A DNA stretch of 6,571 nucleotides from Thermoplasmatota archaeon (GCA_023475455.1 JAMCVR010000223.1:2573-9143); one strand, 5' to 3'; shown: positions 1 to 6,349, counted from the first letter of the stretch. A program made the numbers and translations. The notes: generated from the sequence alone by a model not told the origin.

Positions 1-947
1 GGCGCCTGCGCGATCAGGGTGTTGATGAACTGCAGATACTTGAGGAAGAGCCCCGCATCGCCCAGCCGGTTGGCGGCGGTCGGCGCGGAGGCGAGCAGGA
101 GTTCGATCACCGCGCCCGAGGTTTTCGAGGCCAGCACCAGCGAGGCGGTGGCGAGATCGGCCACCACGTCCTCGCCGACTTCCTTGGCGACCCGCGGCGC
201 CTGCTCGATCCAGGTTTCCACCAGCGAATCGCCGCGCCCGAGGCCGCGTATCGCGGCCGCGCCCTTCAGATAGTTGTCCAGCCCGCGCGGCGAGAACACC
301 TTGGTGGCCTCGTGCCAGTTGGCGCGCAGGGTCTCCTGGCTGTGCGGAGACAGGTCTTCCAGCAGTTCGGCGTAGTCGGCGAGGTTGATAGACATAAGGC
401 GAGAAGGGCTAGGAGACGGCGCGGTGGCGAGATCGGCCACCACGTCCTCGCCGACTTCCTTGGCGACCCGCGGCGCCTGCTCGATCCAGGTTTCCACCAG
501 CGAATCGCCGCGCCCGAGGCCGCGTATCGCGGCCGCGCCCTTCAGATAGTTGTCCAGCCCGCGCGGCGAGAACACCTTGGTGGCCTCGTGCCAGTTGGCG
601 CGCAGGGTCTCCTGGCTGTGCGGAGACAGGTCTTCCAGCAGTTCGGCGTAGTCGGCGAGGTTGATAGACATAAGGCGAGAAGGGCTAGGAGACGGCGCGG
701 TGGCGAGATCGGCCACCACGTCCTCGCCGACTTCCTTGGCGACCCGCGGCGCCTGCTCGATCCAGGTTTCCACCAGCGAATCGCCGCGCCCGAGGCCGCG
801 TATCGCGGCCGCGCCCTTCAGATAGTTGTCCAGCCCGCGCGGCGAGAACACCTTGGTGGCCTCGTGCCAGTTGGCGCGCAGGGTCTCCTGGCTGTGCGGA
901 GACAGGTCTTCCAGCAGTTCGGCGTAGTCGGCGAGGTTGATAGACAT
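1..947 (-). CDS. cbbO: CbbO RuBisCO activase subunit, N-terminal part, with a triplicated 92-residue start segment (runs off left edge)
   Basis: CbbO pairs with the AAA+ protein CbbQ to reactivate inhibited form I RuBisCO in the cytoplasm. Family members are about 750-790 residues with a C-terminal von Willebrand factor A domain, so only the N-terminal part is here. The conventional start is ATG at 395 (protein begins MSINLADYAELLEDLS), giving 131 residues before the edge, ending near LKYLQFINTLIAQ. The frame stays open upstream: identical ATGs lie at 671 and 947, each 276 bp (92 codons) apart, so an ORF from 947 would carry the first 83 residues three times, joined by a TAPSPSPSRL-like linker made from the former intergenic sequence. 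No strong Shine-Dalgarno precedes any of these ATGs. Family identity rests on recognition of the N-terminus and on position after cbbQ. The triplication is probably not the functional form; a normal protein would start once and continue at residue 84. Confidence 0.75.
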   Translation of the reverse strand, partial: MSINLADYAELLEDLSPHSQETLRANWHEATKVFSPRGLDNYLKGAAAIRGLGRGDSLVETWIEQAPRVAKEVGEDVVADLATAPSPSPSRLMSINLADYAELLEDLSPHSQETLRANWHEATKVFSPRGLDNYLKGAAAIRGLGRGDSLVETWIEQAPRVAKEVGEDVVADLATAPSPSPSRLMSINLADYAELLEDLSPHSQETLRANWHEATKVFSPRGLDNYLKGAAAIRGLGRGDSLVETWIEQAPRVAKEVGEDVVADLATASLVLASKTSGAVIELLLASAPTAANRLGDAGLFLKYLQFINTLIAQA

Positions 948-967
948 AAGGCGAGAAGGGCTAGGAG
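145..967. repeat. Three tandem direct copies of a 276-bp unit (cbbO 5' end)
   Basis: Copies begin at 145, 421 and 697 with gcggtggcgagatcgg and appear identical by eye through the shared ctaggag ending at 415, 691 and 967. Between that end and the next copy lie five bases, acggc (416-420 and 692-696), which match neither the left continuation (ttagg after 967) nor the right flank (cgag before 145). The 276-bp period is 92 codons, so the cbbO frame on the - strand is preserved. The outer breakpoint falls at the first bases of the CTAGG-rich intergenic repeat. Confidence 0.95.
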
Positions 968-1081
968 TTAGGGGCTGGGGGCTAGGGGTGGAGCGGCCTT
1001 CGACCGCGCTTGATCTGGATTCAGGGGCGCGGGCTGTGCCCGCACATTCCCTAGCCCCTAAATCCCAGATCCTAGCCCCCT
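961..1081. repeat. Intergenic CTAGG-rich imperfect inverted repeat (duplicated copy)
   Basis: This is the left-hand copy of the element at 1559-1679, carried by the 598-bp duplication. It holds a left arm of ctaggagttaggggctgg type, a nested perfect hairpin (GCGGGC-TGT-GCCCGC at 1029-1043) and a right arm with ccctagcccctaaatccc. It lies between a stranded cbbQ tail and the cbbO ATG at 947. Confidence 0.75.
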
Positions 1082-1084
1082 CAC

Positions 1085-1226
1085 TCAAAAGAACGTCGAC
1101 ACCGCCGCATCCAGCGCGTCGCGCATGTCGGGATCGTCGGTGATGGGACGCACCAGCGCGACGCGACAGGCGGCCAGCGGGGCGACGCCCTTGGCGATGA
1201 GCGAACCTGCGTAGATCAGCATGCGG
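1085..1226 (-). pseudogene. cbbQ: cbbQ 3' remnant (last 45 codons) left by the 598-bp duplication
   Basis: Bases 1085-1222 encode the C-terminal 45 residues of CbbQ from [12 protein letters not shown] to the stop, identical to the end of the intact gene at 1683-2486. Homology ends at the gcgg junction (1223-1226), beyond which the sequence is cbbO in another frame. The fragment lacks Walker A, Walker B and sensor 1, so it can have no activase function. It could still be transcribed with cbbO. Confidence 0.85.
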
Positions 1227-1545
1227 CGGTCGGCGCGGAGGCGAGCAGGAGTTCGATCACCGCGCCCGAGGTTTTCGAGGCCAGCACCAGCGAGGCGGTG
1301 GCGAGATCGGCCACCACGTCCTCGCCGACTTCCTTGGCGACCCGCGGCGCCTGCTCGATCCAGGTTTCCACCAGCGAATCGCCGCGCCCGAGGCCGCGTA
1401 TCGCGGCCGCGCCCTTCAGATAGTTGTCCAGCCCGCGCGGCGAGAACACCTTGGTGGCCTCGTGCCAGTTGGCGCGCAGGGTCTCCTGGCTGTGCGGAGA
1501 CAGGTCTTCCAGCAGTTCGGCGTAGTCGGCGAGGTTGATAGACAT
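1216..1545 (-). pseudogene. cbbO: Truncated cbbO 5' end (109 codons), cut by the duplication junction
   Basis: The ATG at 1545 starts the same protein as the left-hand cbbO copies (MSINLADYAELLEDLS). It follows CbbO through residue 107 or so (LLLASAPTAA), then crosses the junction into cbbQ sequence, adds one foreign Cys codon and stops (TGC TGA at 1221-1216). The frame is open upstream of 1545 through the antisense-like reading of cbbQ, but 1545 is chosen because it matches the recognisable CbbO start and follows the cbbQ stop by 137 bp. If the duplication is real, this is the first cbbO start reached by a transcript from cbbQ and would yield only a short N-terminal peptide. If it is an artefact, this sequence simply continues into the true cbbO. 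Confidence 0.8.
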
Positions 1546-1558
1546 AAGGCGAGAAGGG

Positions 1559-1679
1559 CTAGGAGTTAGGGGCTGGGGGCTAGGGGTGGAGCGGCCTTCG
1601 ACCGCGCTTGATCTGGATTCAGGGGCGCGGGCTGTGCCCGCACATTCCCTAGCCCCTAAATCCCAGATCCTAGCCCCCT
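1559..1679. repeat. Intergenic CTAGG-rich imperfect inverted repeat between cbbQ and cbbO
   Basis: The left arm starts ctaggagttaggggctgg and the right arm reads ccctagcccctaaatccc followed by agatcctagcccc. The reverse complement of the right arm resembles the left arm, so the whole can fold into a long imperfect stem. A perfect 6-bp stem with a TGT loop (GCGGGC/GCCCGC, 1627-1641) is nested inside. The arms closely resemble those of the element between cbbL and cbbS (2986-3068), so this looks like a small intergenic repeat family. No mobility gene is seen. A role in mRNA stability or differential expression is only an inference. Confidence 0.75.
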
Positions 1680-1682
1680 CAC

Positions 1683-2486
1683 TCAAAAGAACGTCGACAC
1701 CGCCGCATCCAGCGCGTCGCGCATGTCGGGATCGTCGGTGATGGGACGCACCAGCGCGACGCGACAGGCGGCCAGCGGGGCGACGCCCTTGGCGATGAGC
1801 GAACCTGCGTAGATCAGCATGCGGGTCGACAGGCCTTCGTCGAGGCCATGGCCCTTGAGGTTGCGGCTGCGCTCGGCGATCGACACCAGCTTGCCGGCGA
1901 TGTCGGCGTCGACGCCGGATTCGTGCGCGACGATCTCGGTTTCGATGCCGTGCTCGGGATAGCTGAAATCGAGGCCGCCGAAACGCTGCTTGGTCGACTG
2001 CTTCAGATCCTTCATCAAGCTCTGGTAGCCGGGATTGTAGGAAATCACAAGCTGGAAATCGGGGTGGGCGTGCACCAGCTCGCCCTTCTTTTCCAGCGGC
2101 AGCACACGGCGGTTGTCGGTCAGCGGGTGGATCACCACGGTGGTGTCCTGGCGCGCTTCCACCACTTCGTCCAGGTAGCAGATCGCGCCATGACGGGCGG
2201 CGATGGCGAGCGGGCCGTCCTGCCATTCGGTGCCCTGGGCCGAGAGCAGGAAGCGGCCGACCAGGTCGGACGCCGTCATGTCCTCGTTGCACGCCACCGT
2301 GATCAGCGGCTTGCCGAGCTTGTACGCCATGTATTCGATGAAGCGCGTCTTGCCGCAGCCGGTCGGGCCCTTCAGCATCATCGGCATGCGCACCGAGTAG
2401 GCAGCCTCGAACAGCTCGACCTCGTCGGCGACGGGACGGTAGTAGGGTTCCTGGGTGATGCGGTACTGATCGACGATGTTGCTCAT
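1683..2486 (-). CDS. cbbQ: CbbQ, MoxR-family AAA+ RuBisCO activase ATPase
   Basis: CbbQ is the hexameric ATPase that, with CbbO, remodels form I RuBisCO to release inhibitory sugar phosphates. The 267-residue protein has the usual family length. Walker A is GPTGCGKT at 40-47, Walker B is AICYLDEV at 101-108 (D106, E107), a sensor-1-like Asn is in ISYNPGY (N151), an arginine-finger candidate is in KQRFGG (R168), and a sensor-2-like Arg is in STRMLIY (R222). The start at 2486 is preferred over a longer frame opening at 2564, because AAAGGAG lies 5 nt upstream and the N-terminus ([10 protein letters not shown]) matches the family. It follows cbbS by 130 bp that contain a terminator, so it is probably expressed below cbbLS. 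Its last 46 codons, including the stop, also occur as a stranded copy at 1085-1222. No damage is visible in this copy. Confidence 0.95.
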   Translation of the reverse strand: MSNIVDQYRITQEPYYRPVADEVELFEAAYSVRMPMMLKGPTGCGKTRFIEYMAYKLGKPLITVACNEDMTASDLVGRFLLSAQGTEWQDGPLAIAARHGAICYLDEVVEARQDTTVVIHPLTDNRRVLPLEKKGELVHAHPDFQLVISYNPGYQSLMKDLKQSTKQRFGGLDFSYPEHGIETEIVAHESGVDADIAGKLVSIAERSRNLKGHGLDEGLSTRMLIYAGSLIAKGVAPLAACRVALVRPITDDPDMRDALDAAVSTFF

Positions 2487-2491
2487 GAGGT

Positions 2492-2498
2492 CTCCTTT
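2492..2498 (-). promoter_or_regulatory. cbbQ ribosome binding site (AAAGGAG)
   Basis: On the - strand AAAGGAG is followed by five bases and the ATG at 2486. This fixes the cbbQ start against the upstream in-frame ATGs at 2564 and 2516. Confidence 0.75.
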
Positions 2499-2516
2499 AA
2501 GGAAAGGCTTATTCAT

Positions 2517-2556
2517 CCGCGAATGCCGGGCCAGAGGCTCGGCGCGGCATTCGCGG
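2517..2556. repeat. Perfect 12-bp inverted repeat between cbbS terminator and cbbQ
   Basis: CCGCGAATGCCG (2517-2528) and CGGCATTCGCGG (2545-2556) are exact reverse complements separated by 16 bases, which themselves contain a small GCC-AGA-GGC stem. It lies immediately downstream of the terminator U-tract and 30 bp before cbbQ. It has no T-run of its own on the - strand, so it is unlikely to be a second terminator. It could protect the 5' end of a cbbQO transcript, be a protein-binding site, or be a REP-like unit. Confidence 0.8.
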
Positions 2557-2557
2557 G

Positions 2558-2596
2558 CAAACAAAAAGCCCCCGCGCCCTGCGGGCGACGGGGGCT
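2558..2596 (-). terminator. Rho-independent terminator after cbbS
   Basis: Read on the - strand, AGCCCCCG (2596-2589) pairs perfectly with CGGGGGCT (2574-2567), with an inner GCCC/GGGC stem and a TTTTTGTTT run at 2567-2559. It begins 20 bp after the cbbS stop and lies before cbbQ. This is the arrangement expected for partial termination that keeps cbbLS mRNA in excess over cbbQO. Partial rather than complete read-through is an inference. Confidence 0.88.
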
Positions 2597-2616
2597 GTTA
2601 GGGTTCCCGTCGCGAC

Positions 2617-2973
2617 TTAAACGGTCTTGCCGCGGAAAATCACCATCGCCGCGCCCTGCGACTGATTGAAGTTGTTGTAGCCAATCAGGCGAACGTGGTT
2701 GTTGGGGTTGGCCTTGTGGCAGGCTTCGGCTTCGGCCAGCACGCGATCCACATCGGTTTCGCCGAACATCGGCAGCTTCCACATGTACCAGTAGGAGTCC
2801 ATCATGTGCTCGGGCTCGATGTGCTCGATGGCCGGGTTCCAGCCTTTTTTCACCAGATACTCGACCTGCTTCTTGATGCCGTCCTTATCCATGGGGGGCA
2901 GGTAGGAGAAGGTCTCGAATTTGCGGCTGGCGGGGTCGCTCAGGCGGCTTTTGTAATCCATCACTTCAGACAT
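2617..2973 (-). CDS. cbbS: RuBisCO small subunit, form IA
   Basis: This is the small subunit that caps and stabilises the L8S8 form I enzyme in the cytoplasm. The protein has 118 residues, the normal length for proteobacterial CbbS. It shows the family core: FSYLPPM near residues 22-28, the [16 protein letters not shown] helix near 36-51, [12 protein letters not shown] near 60-71, a [12 protein letters not shown] helix, and a C-terminal [14 protein letters not shown] then VIFRG. AAAGGA (2985-2980 on the - strand) stands 6 nt before the ATG at 2973. It lies 99 bp after cbbL, with a CTAGG-rich repeat in the gap, and is followed at once by a terminator. It is the only gene in the window untouched by the segmental duplications. 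Confidence 0.96.
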   Translation of the reverse strand: MSEVMDYKSRLSDPASRKFETFSYLPPMDKDGIKKQVEYLVKKGWNPAIEHIEPEHMMDSYWYMWKLPMFGETDVDRVLAEAEACHKANPNNHVRLIGYNNFNQSQGAAMVIFRGKTV

Positions 2974-2985
2974 TTCATTTCCTTT

Positions 2986-3068
2986 CTAGGATCTAGGGGC
3001 TAGGATCTAGGGGCTAGGGTTGGAAGGCCAGGTTTTCCCTAGCCCTAAGTCCCAGTTCCTAGTTCCTA
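2986..3068. repeat. Intergenic CTAGG-rich repeat between cbbL and cbbS
   Basis: A 14-bp unit, ctaggatctagggg, occurs at 2986-2999 and 3000-3013 and continues as ctaggg to 3019. The right arm (about 3037-3068) contains ccctagccctaagtccc and ttcctag, nearly the reverse complement of the left arm. It shares both arms with the cbbQ-cbbO element (1559-1679). It fills nearly the whole cbbL-cbbS gap and ends 4 bp from the cbbL stop, so a folded form in the transcript could shield the cbbL 3' end; that role is inferred. Confidence 0.75.
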
Positions 3069-3072
3069 ATAA

Positions 3073-5172
3073 TCACTTGTGGGCGACGTCCAGCTTGTCG
3101 ACGGTGTCGAACTCGAACTTGATCTCTTTCCACGTTTCCATGGCGATCTTCAGTTCGGGGCTGTGCGCGGCGGCGGCGGTAAGGATGTCCTTGCCTTCCT
3201 TCTCGATCTGACGGCCCTGGTTGCGGGCTTCCACGCAGGCTTCCAGCGCGACGCGGTTGGCGGCGGCGCCGGCGGCGTTGCCCCAGGGGTGGCCCAGCGT
3301 ACCGCCACCGAACTGCAGCACGGAGTCGTCGCCGAAGATGGAGACCAGCGCGGGCATGTGCCAGACGTGGATGCCGCCGGAAGCGACCGGCATCACGCCG
3401 GGCATGGAGCCCCAGTCCTGGTCGAAGAACAGGCCGCGCGAACGGTCTTCCGGAATGAATTCGTCACGCATGGTGTCGATCCAGCCCAGGGTCGCGTCGC
3501 GGTCGCCTTCCAATTTGCCCACGACGGTGCCGGAGTGCAGGTGGTCGCCGCCCGACAGGCGCAGCACCTTGGTCAGCACGCGGAAATGGATGCCGTGGTG
3601 CGGGTTGCGGTCGAGCACGGCGTGCATGGCGCGGTGGATGTGCAGCAGCATCCCGTTGTCGCGACACCAGTTGGCCAGACCCGTGTTGGCGGTCAGGCCG
3701 CCGGTCAGGTAGTCGTGCATGATGATCGGTGCGCCGATTTCCTTGGCGAACTCGGCACGCTTGTACATCTCTTCCGGGGTCGGCGCGGTGACATTGAGAT
3801 AGTGGCCCTTGCGCTCGCCGGTCTCGCGTTGCGCCTTCAGCGTCGCTTCGTGCACGAAGGCGAAACGGTCGCGCCAGCGCATGAAGGGCTGGCTGTTGAC
3901 GTTCTCGTCGTCCTTGGCTTCCAGCGCGACGCGGTTGGCGGCGGCGCCGGCGGCGTTGCCCCAGGGGTGGCCCAGCGTACCGCCACCGAACTGCAGCACG
4001 GAGTCGTCGCCGAAGATGGAGACCAGCGCGGGCATGTGCCAGACGTGGATGCCGCCGGAAGCGACCGGCATCACGCCGGGCATGGAGCCCCAGTCCTGGT
4101 CGAAGAACAGGCCGCGCGAACGGTCTTCCGGAATGAATTCGTCACGCATGGTGTCGATCCAGCCCAGGGTCGCGTCGCGGTCGCCTTCCAATTTGCCCAC
4201 GACGGTGCCGGAGTGCAGGTGGTCGCCGCCCGACAGGCGCAGCACCTTGGTCAGCACGCGGAAATGGATGCCGTGGTGCGGGTTGCGGTCGAGCACGGCG
4301 TGCATGGCGCGGTGGATGTGCAGCAGCATCCCGTTGTCGCGACACCAGTTGGCCAGACCCGTGTTGGCGGTCAGGCCGCCGGTCAGGTAGTCGTGCATGA
4401 TGATCGGTGCGCCGATTTCCTTGGCGAACTCGGCACGCTTGTACATCTCTTCCGGGGTCGGCGCGGTGACATTGAGATAGTGGCCCTTGCGCTCGCCGGT
4501 CTCGCGTTGCGCCTTCAGCGTCGCTTCGTGCACGAAGGCGAAACGGTCGCGCCAGCGCATGAAGGGCTGGCTGTTGACGTTCTCGTCGTCCTTGGTGAAA
4601 TCCAGACCGCCGCGCAGGCATTCGTACACGGCGCGGCCGTAGTTCTTGGCCGACAGACCCAATTTAGGCTTGATGGTGCAGCCCAGCAGCGGACGGCCGT
4701 ACTTGTTCATGCGGTCGCGTTCGACCTGGATGCCGGCGGGCGGGCCGCCGCAGGTCTTCACGTAGGCGATCGGGAAGCGCACGTCTTCCAGGCGCAGGGC
4801 GCGCAGTGCCTTGAAGCCGAACACGTTGCCGACCAGCGAGGTCAGCACGTTGACGACCGAACCTTCTTCGAACAGGTCGATCGGGTAGGCCACGAATGCG
4901 TAGAAGCAGGTGTCGTCGCCGGGCACGTCTTCGATGCGGTAGGCGCGGCCCTTGTAGTAGTCCAGGTCGGTCAGCAGGTCGGTCCACACCGTGGTCCAGG
5001 TGCCGGTCGACGACTCGGCGGCCACGGCAGCGGCGACTTCTTCGCGGTCCACGCCCGGCTGCGGGGTGATCTTGAAGCAGGCCAGGATGTCGGTGTCCAG
5101 CGGGGTGTAATCCGGGGTCCAGTACGTCTGCCGGTATTCCTTCACACCGGCGTTATAGGTTTTGACAGCCAT
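3073..5172 (-). CDS. cbbL: RuBisCO large subunit, form IA, with a 226-residue in-frame internal duplication
   Basis: The large subunit carboxylates ribulose-1,5-bisphosphate in the Calvin cycle. The frame encodes 699 residues instead of the usual 473; the excess is exactly 226, the length of a perfect internal repeat (residues 194-419 and 420-645). Catalytic residues by spinach correspondence: E53 (60), N116 (123), K168 and K170 (175, 177, in TIKPKLG), carbamylated K194 with D196 and E197 (201, 203, 204), H287 (294), H320 (327), loop-6 K327 (334, in GTVVGKLEG) and S372 (379, in [11 protein letters not shown]). Everything from K194 on recurs 226 residues later (K420, H513, K553, S598). The 699-residue chain would repeat most of the TIM barrel and is unlikely to assemble normally; joining residues 1-193 to 420-699 gives a standard CbbL. 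AGGAGG lies 5 nt before the ATG. Neighbours cbbS, cbbQ, cbbO and divergent cbbR confirm the identity. Confidence 0.93.
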   Translation of the reverse strand: MAVKTYNAGVKEYRQTYWTPDYTPLDTDILACFKITPQPGVDREEVAAAVAAESSTGTWTTVWTDLLTDLDYYKGRAYRIEDVPGDDTCFYAFVAYPIDLFEEGSVVNVLTSLVGNVFGFKALRALRLEDVRFPIAYVKTCGGPPAGIQVERDRMNKYGRPLLGCTIKPKLGLSAKNYGRAVYECLRGGLDFTKDDENVNSQPFMRWRDRFAFVHEATLKAQRETGERKGHYLNVTAPTPEEMYKRAEFAKEIGAPIIMHDYLTGGLTANTGLANWCRDNGMLLHIHRAMHAVLDRNPHHGIHFRVLTKVLRLSGGDHLHSGTVVGKLEGDRDATLGWIDTMRDEFIPEDRSRGLFFDQDWGSMPGVMPVASGGIHVWHMPALVSIFGDDSVLQFGGGTLGHPWGNAAGAAANRVALEAKDDENVNSQPFMRWRDRFAFVHEATLKAQRETGERKGHYLNVTAPTPEEMYKRAEFAKEIGAPIIMHDYLTGGLTANTGLANWCRDNGMLLHIHRAMHAVLDRNPHHGIHFRVLTKVLRLSGGDHLHSGTVVGKLEGDRDATLGWIDTMRDEFIPEDRSRGLFFDQDWGSMPGVMPVASGGIHVWHMPALVSIFGDDSVLQFGGGTLGHPWGNAAGAAANRVALEACVEARNQGRQIEKEGKDILTAAAAHSPELKIAMETWKEIKFEFDTVDKLDVAHK
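3238..4595. repeat. 678-bp perfect tandem duplication inside cbbL
   Basis: Copies 3238-3917 and 3916-4595 appear identical by eye and share gg (3916-3917) as a 2-bp microhomology at the junction. The 678-bp period is 226 codons, so the large-subunit frame survives. The complete lack of silent differences over about 680 bp means the duplication is either very recent, kept identical by gene conversion, or not real. Confidence 0.96.
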
Positions 5173-5177
5173 GATTT

Positions 5178-5183
5178 CCTCCT
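5178..5183 (-). promoter_or_regulatory. cbbL ribosome binding site (AGGAGG)
   Basis: A full-consensus AGGAGG on the - strand is separated by five bases from the cbbL ATG at 5172. It is the strongest Shine-Dalgarno in the window, as expected for a very abundant protein. Confidence 0.88.
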
Positions 5184-5262
5184 ACAGAAAGGGGTCGGGT
5201 TTCCGTGCAACGCCCCAGCGGCCTGACACGATGGGACGCATCATGCAGGAAACGGATCATCA

Positions 5263-5268
5263 ATAATA
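5263..5268 (-). promoter_or_regulatory. Possible -10 element of the cbbLSQO promoter
   Basis: TATTAT on the - strand (5268-5263) matches the sigma-70 -10 consensus at five of six positions. It would give a leader of roughly 80 nt before cbbL. No good -35 hexamer is seen at 16-18 bp, as is common for activator-dependent promoters. The call is tentative. Confidence 0.35.
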
Positions 5269-5306
5269 GTCGATATTTTCTATTTTTAAGATAGATATTT
5301 GTCTAT
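5266..5306. promoter_or_regulatory. Candidate CbbR operator: paired ATAG...CTAT dyads in the divergent region
   Basis: Two similar dyads lie in an AT-rich island: ATAGTCGATATTTTCTAT (5266-5283) and ATAGATATTTGTCTAT (5291-5306). Both contain GATATTT followed by CTAT, and the GATATTT blocks start at 5272 and 5294, 22 bp apart, about two helical turns. LysR-type regulators bind as tetramers to paired dyads of this kind between divergent genes. Assignment to CbbR is inferred from position; the sites do not fit the T-N11-A consensus cleanly. Confidence 0.55.
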
Positions 5307-5314
5307 GGTAAAAT
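5286..5314 (+). promoter_or_regulatory. Possible cbbR promoter
   Basis: TTAAGA (5286-5291) and TAAAAT (5309-5314) stand 17 bp apart, matching sigma-70 consensus at four and five of six positions. The second candidate CbbR dyad fills the spacer, which would allow autorepression, common for LysR-type genes. It would place transcription start near 5321, about 50 nt before the cbbR ATG. Confidence 0.4.
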
Positions 5315-5370
5315 TCCAAGCAGGGTGCGGCGTGCACACCCTGCGTAACCAACACCTCTCCTGGATCAAA

Positions 5371-6291
5371 ATGCGCCAACACACCACTTTCCGCCAGCTG
5401 GAAATCTTTGAAGCCATCGCCCGCCTGGGCAGCTTCACCCGCGCCTCCGAAGAGCTGTTCCTCAGCCAGCCCACCGTCTCCATGCAGATGAAAAAACTGG
5501 CGGAAACCGTGGGCGTGCCGCTGATCGAACAGGTCGGCAAGAAAATCCGCCTCACCCCGGACGGCCAGCAACTGGCGCAGGCCACCCGCGAAGTCTTCGA
5601 CATCATGGATCACTACACCATGTCGGTGGCGGAGCGGCAGGGGCTCAAGCAGGGAAAACTGAGCCTGATGGCGATCACCACCGCCTCCTACTTCGCGCCG
5701 CGCCTCCTGGGCGAATTCGCCAAACTCTATCCGGGCATCGACGTCAGCCTGCGCGTCACCAACAAGGAGCAGGTGCTCGCCAGCATCGCCGACAACCTGG
5801 ACGACCTGTATTTCCTCGGCCAGCCCCCGGAAGACATCGACGTCGTCGCCACCCCCATCATGGACAACCCCATCGTCGTGCTGGCCGCGCCGGATCACCC
5901 GCTGGCGCGCAAAAAGAAAATTCCGCTGGAACGCATCGCGCAGGAACCGTGGCTGATGCGGGAAAAAGGCTCCGGCACCCGCAACGCCATCGAGCGGTGC
6001 TTCGCCGAACAGGAGATCACGATCCGCCCGCGCCTGGAACTGGGCAGCAACGAAGCCCTCAAGCAGGCCATCCTCGCCGGGCTGGGCATCTCCGCCCTCT
6101 CCCGCCACACGCTCACGCTCAACCAGCCCGGCCAGTTCGCCGTGCTCGATGTGCAAGGCTTCCCCATCCTGCGCCACTGGTACGCCGTCTATCCTGCAGG
6201 CCGGCAGCTGTCGGTGGTGGCGCGGGCGTTTCTTGATTACCTGCTGGGGCGGGGGGACGCTGCGCCGGCTGCGGTGGGCAAGAGGAAATAG
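5371..6291 (+). CDS. cbbR: CbbR, LysR-type regulator of the Calvin-cycle operon
   Basis: CbbR activates cbb operons in response to metabolites of the Calvin cycle. The 306-residue protein has a typical LysR-family length. The winged helix-turn-helix spans about residues 5-64 (FRQLEIFEAIARLGSFTRAS, then LSQPTVSMQMKKLAE, then GKKIRLTPDG), followed by a linker helix to about 90 and a two-lobed effector-binding domain from about 95 to 295. The ATG at 5371 is chosen because MRQHTTFRQLEIFEA is the usual CbbR N-terminus; a longer frame from TTG at 5299 would add 24 residues that run through the candidate operator and are not family-like. No strong Shine-Dalgarno is visible. It is divergent from cbbL across 198 bp, the classic arrangement. 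Codons 180-253 are repeated after the gene (6350-6571), but this copy itself looks complete. Confidence 0.94.
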   Translation: MRQHTTFRQLEIFEAIARLGSFTRASEELFLSQPTVSMQMKKLAETVGVPLIEQVGKKIRLTPDGQQLAQATREVFDIMDHYTMSVAERQGLKQGKLSLMAITTASYFAPRLLGEFAKLYPGIDVSLRVTNKEQVLASIADNLDDLYFLGQPPEDIDVVATPIMDNPIVVLAAPDHPLARKKKIPLERIAQEPWLMREKGSGTRNAIERCFAEQEITIRPRLELGSNEALKQAILAGLGISALSRHTLTLNQPGQFAVLDVQGFPILRHWYAVYPAGRQLSVVARAFLDYLLGRGDAAPAAVGKRK

Positions 6292-6349
6292 CGATCTGGA
6301 GTACGAGCAGTTGAACAAAGGGCGTCGGCCGGCAGCCGCGCCCAATCCA

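Larger units (their letters stand above)
73..1824. repeat. 598-bp tandem duplication spanning cbbO 5' end, intergenic repeat and cbbQ 3' end
   Basis: Sequence from 73-144 recurs at 1223-1294, and 697-1226 recurs at 1295-1824, apparently without mismatch. The offset between matching parts is 598 bp, or 1150 bp where the two extra 276-bp copies intervene (598 + 2 x 276). The junction is at 1223-1226, where gcgg is shared by the cbbQ context (catgcgggtcgac) and the cbbO context (ggcggcggtcgg), a 4-bp microhomology. Removing 73-1222 gives a clean cbbQ-intergenic-cbbO order. Only the left, promoter-distal copy contains the 276-bp triplication. Confidence 0.93.

Noticed and set aside
145..967. CRISPR-like or satellite array
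   Set aside because: The units are 276 bp, contiguous and coding, without short repeats and unique spacers; only three copies are present.
312..971. A + strand frame encoding near-perfect 92-residue repeats, resembling a repeat protein
   Set aside because: It is the antisense of the triplicated cbbO start; the repeat comes from the 276-bp period being a multiple of three.
73..1824. Insertion sequence or transposon explaining the duplications
   Set aside because: No transposase gene, terminal inverted repeats or target-site duplications are seen at the junctions; only 2-4 bp microhomology or a 5-base filler.
1216..2292. A 358-codon - strand frame covering much of cbbQ in another phase and ending in cbbO sequence
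   Set aside because: The upstream part is a frame shadow of cbbQ with arginine/proline-rich low-information sequence; only the part from ATG 1545 is recognisable as CbbO.
3079..5226. A 715-codon open frame on the + strand opposite cbbL, with a 226-residue repeat
   Set aside because: It is the antisense shadow of cbbL in GC-rich DNA; its repeat is only the cbbL duplication read backwards, and its Val/Ala/Gly/His-rich composition resembles no family I know.
5299..5370. Longer cbbR start at TTG 5299 adding 24 residues
   Set aside because: The extension has no family-like sequence and runs through the candidate operator; the ATG at 5371 gives the expected LysR N-terminus.
6292..6349. Terminator after cbbR
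   Set aside because: The GC-rich stretch around 6320-6343 forms only a weak gggcg/cgccc pairing and no T-run follows on the + strand.
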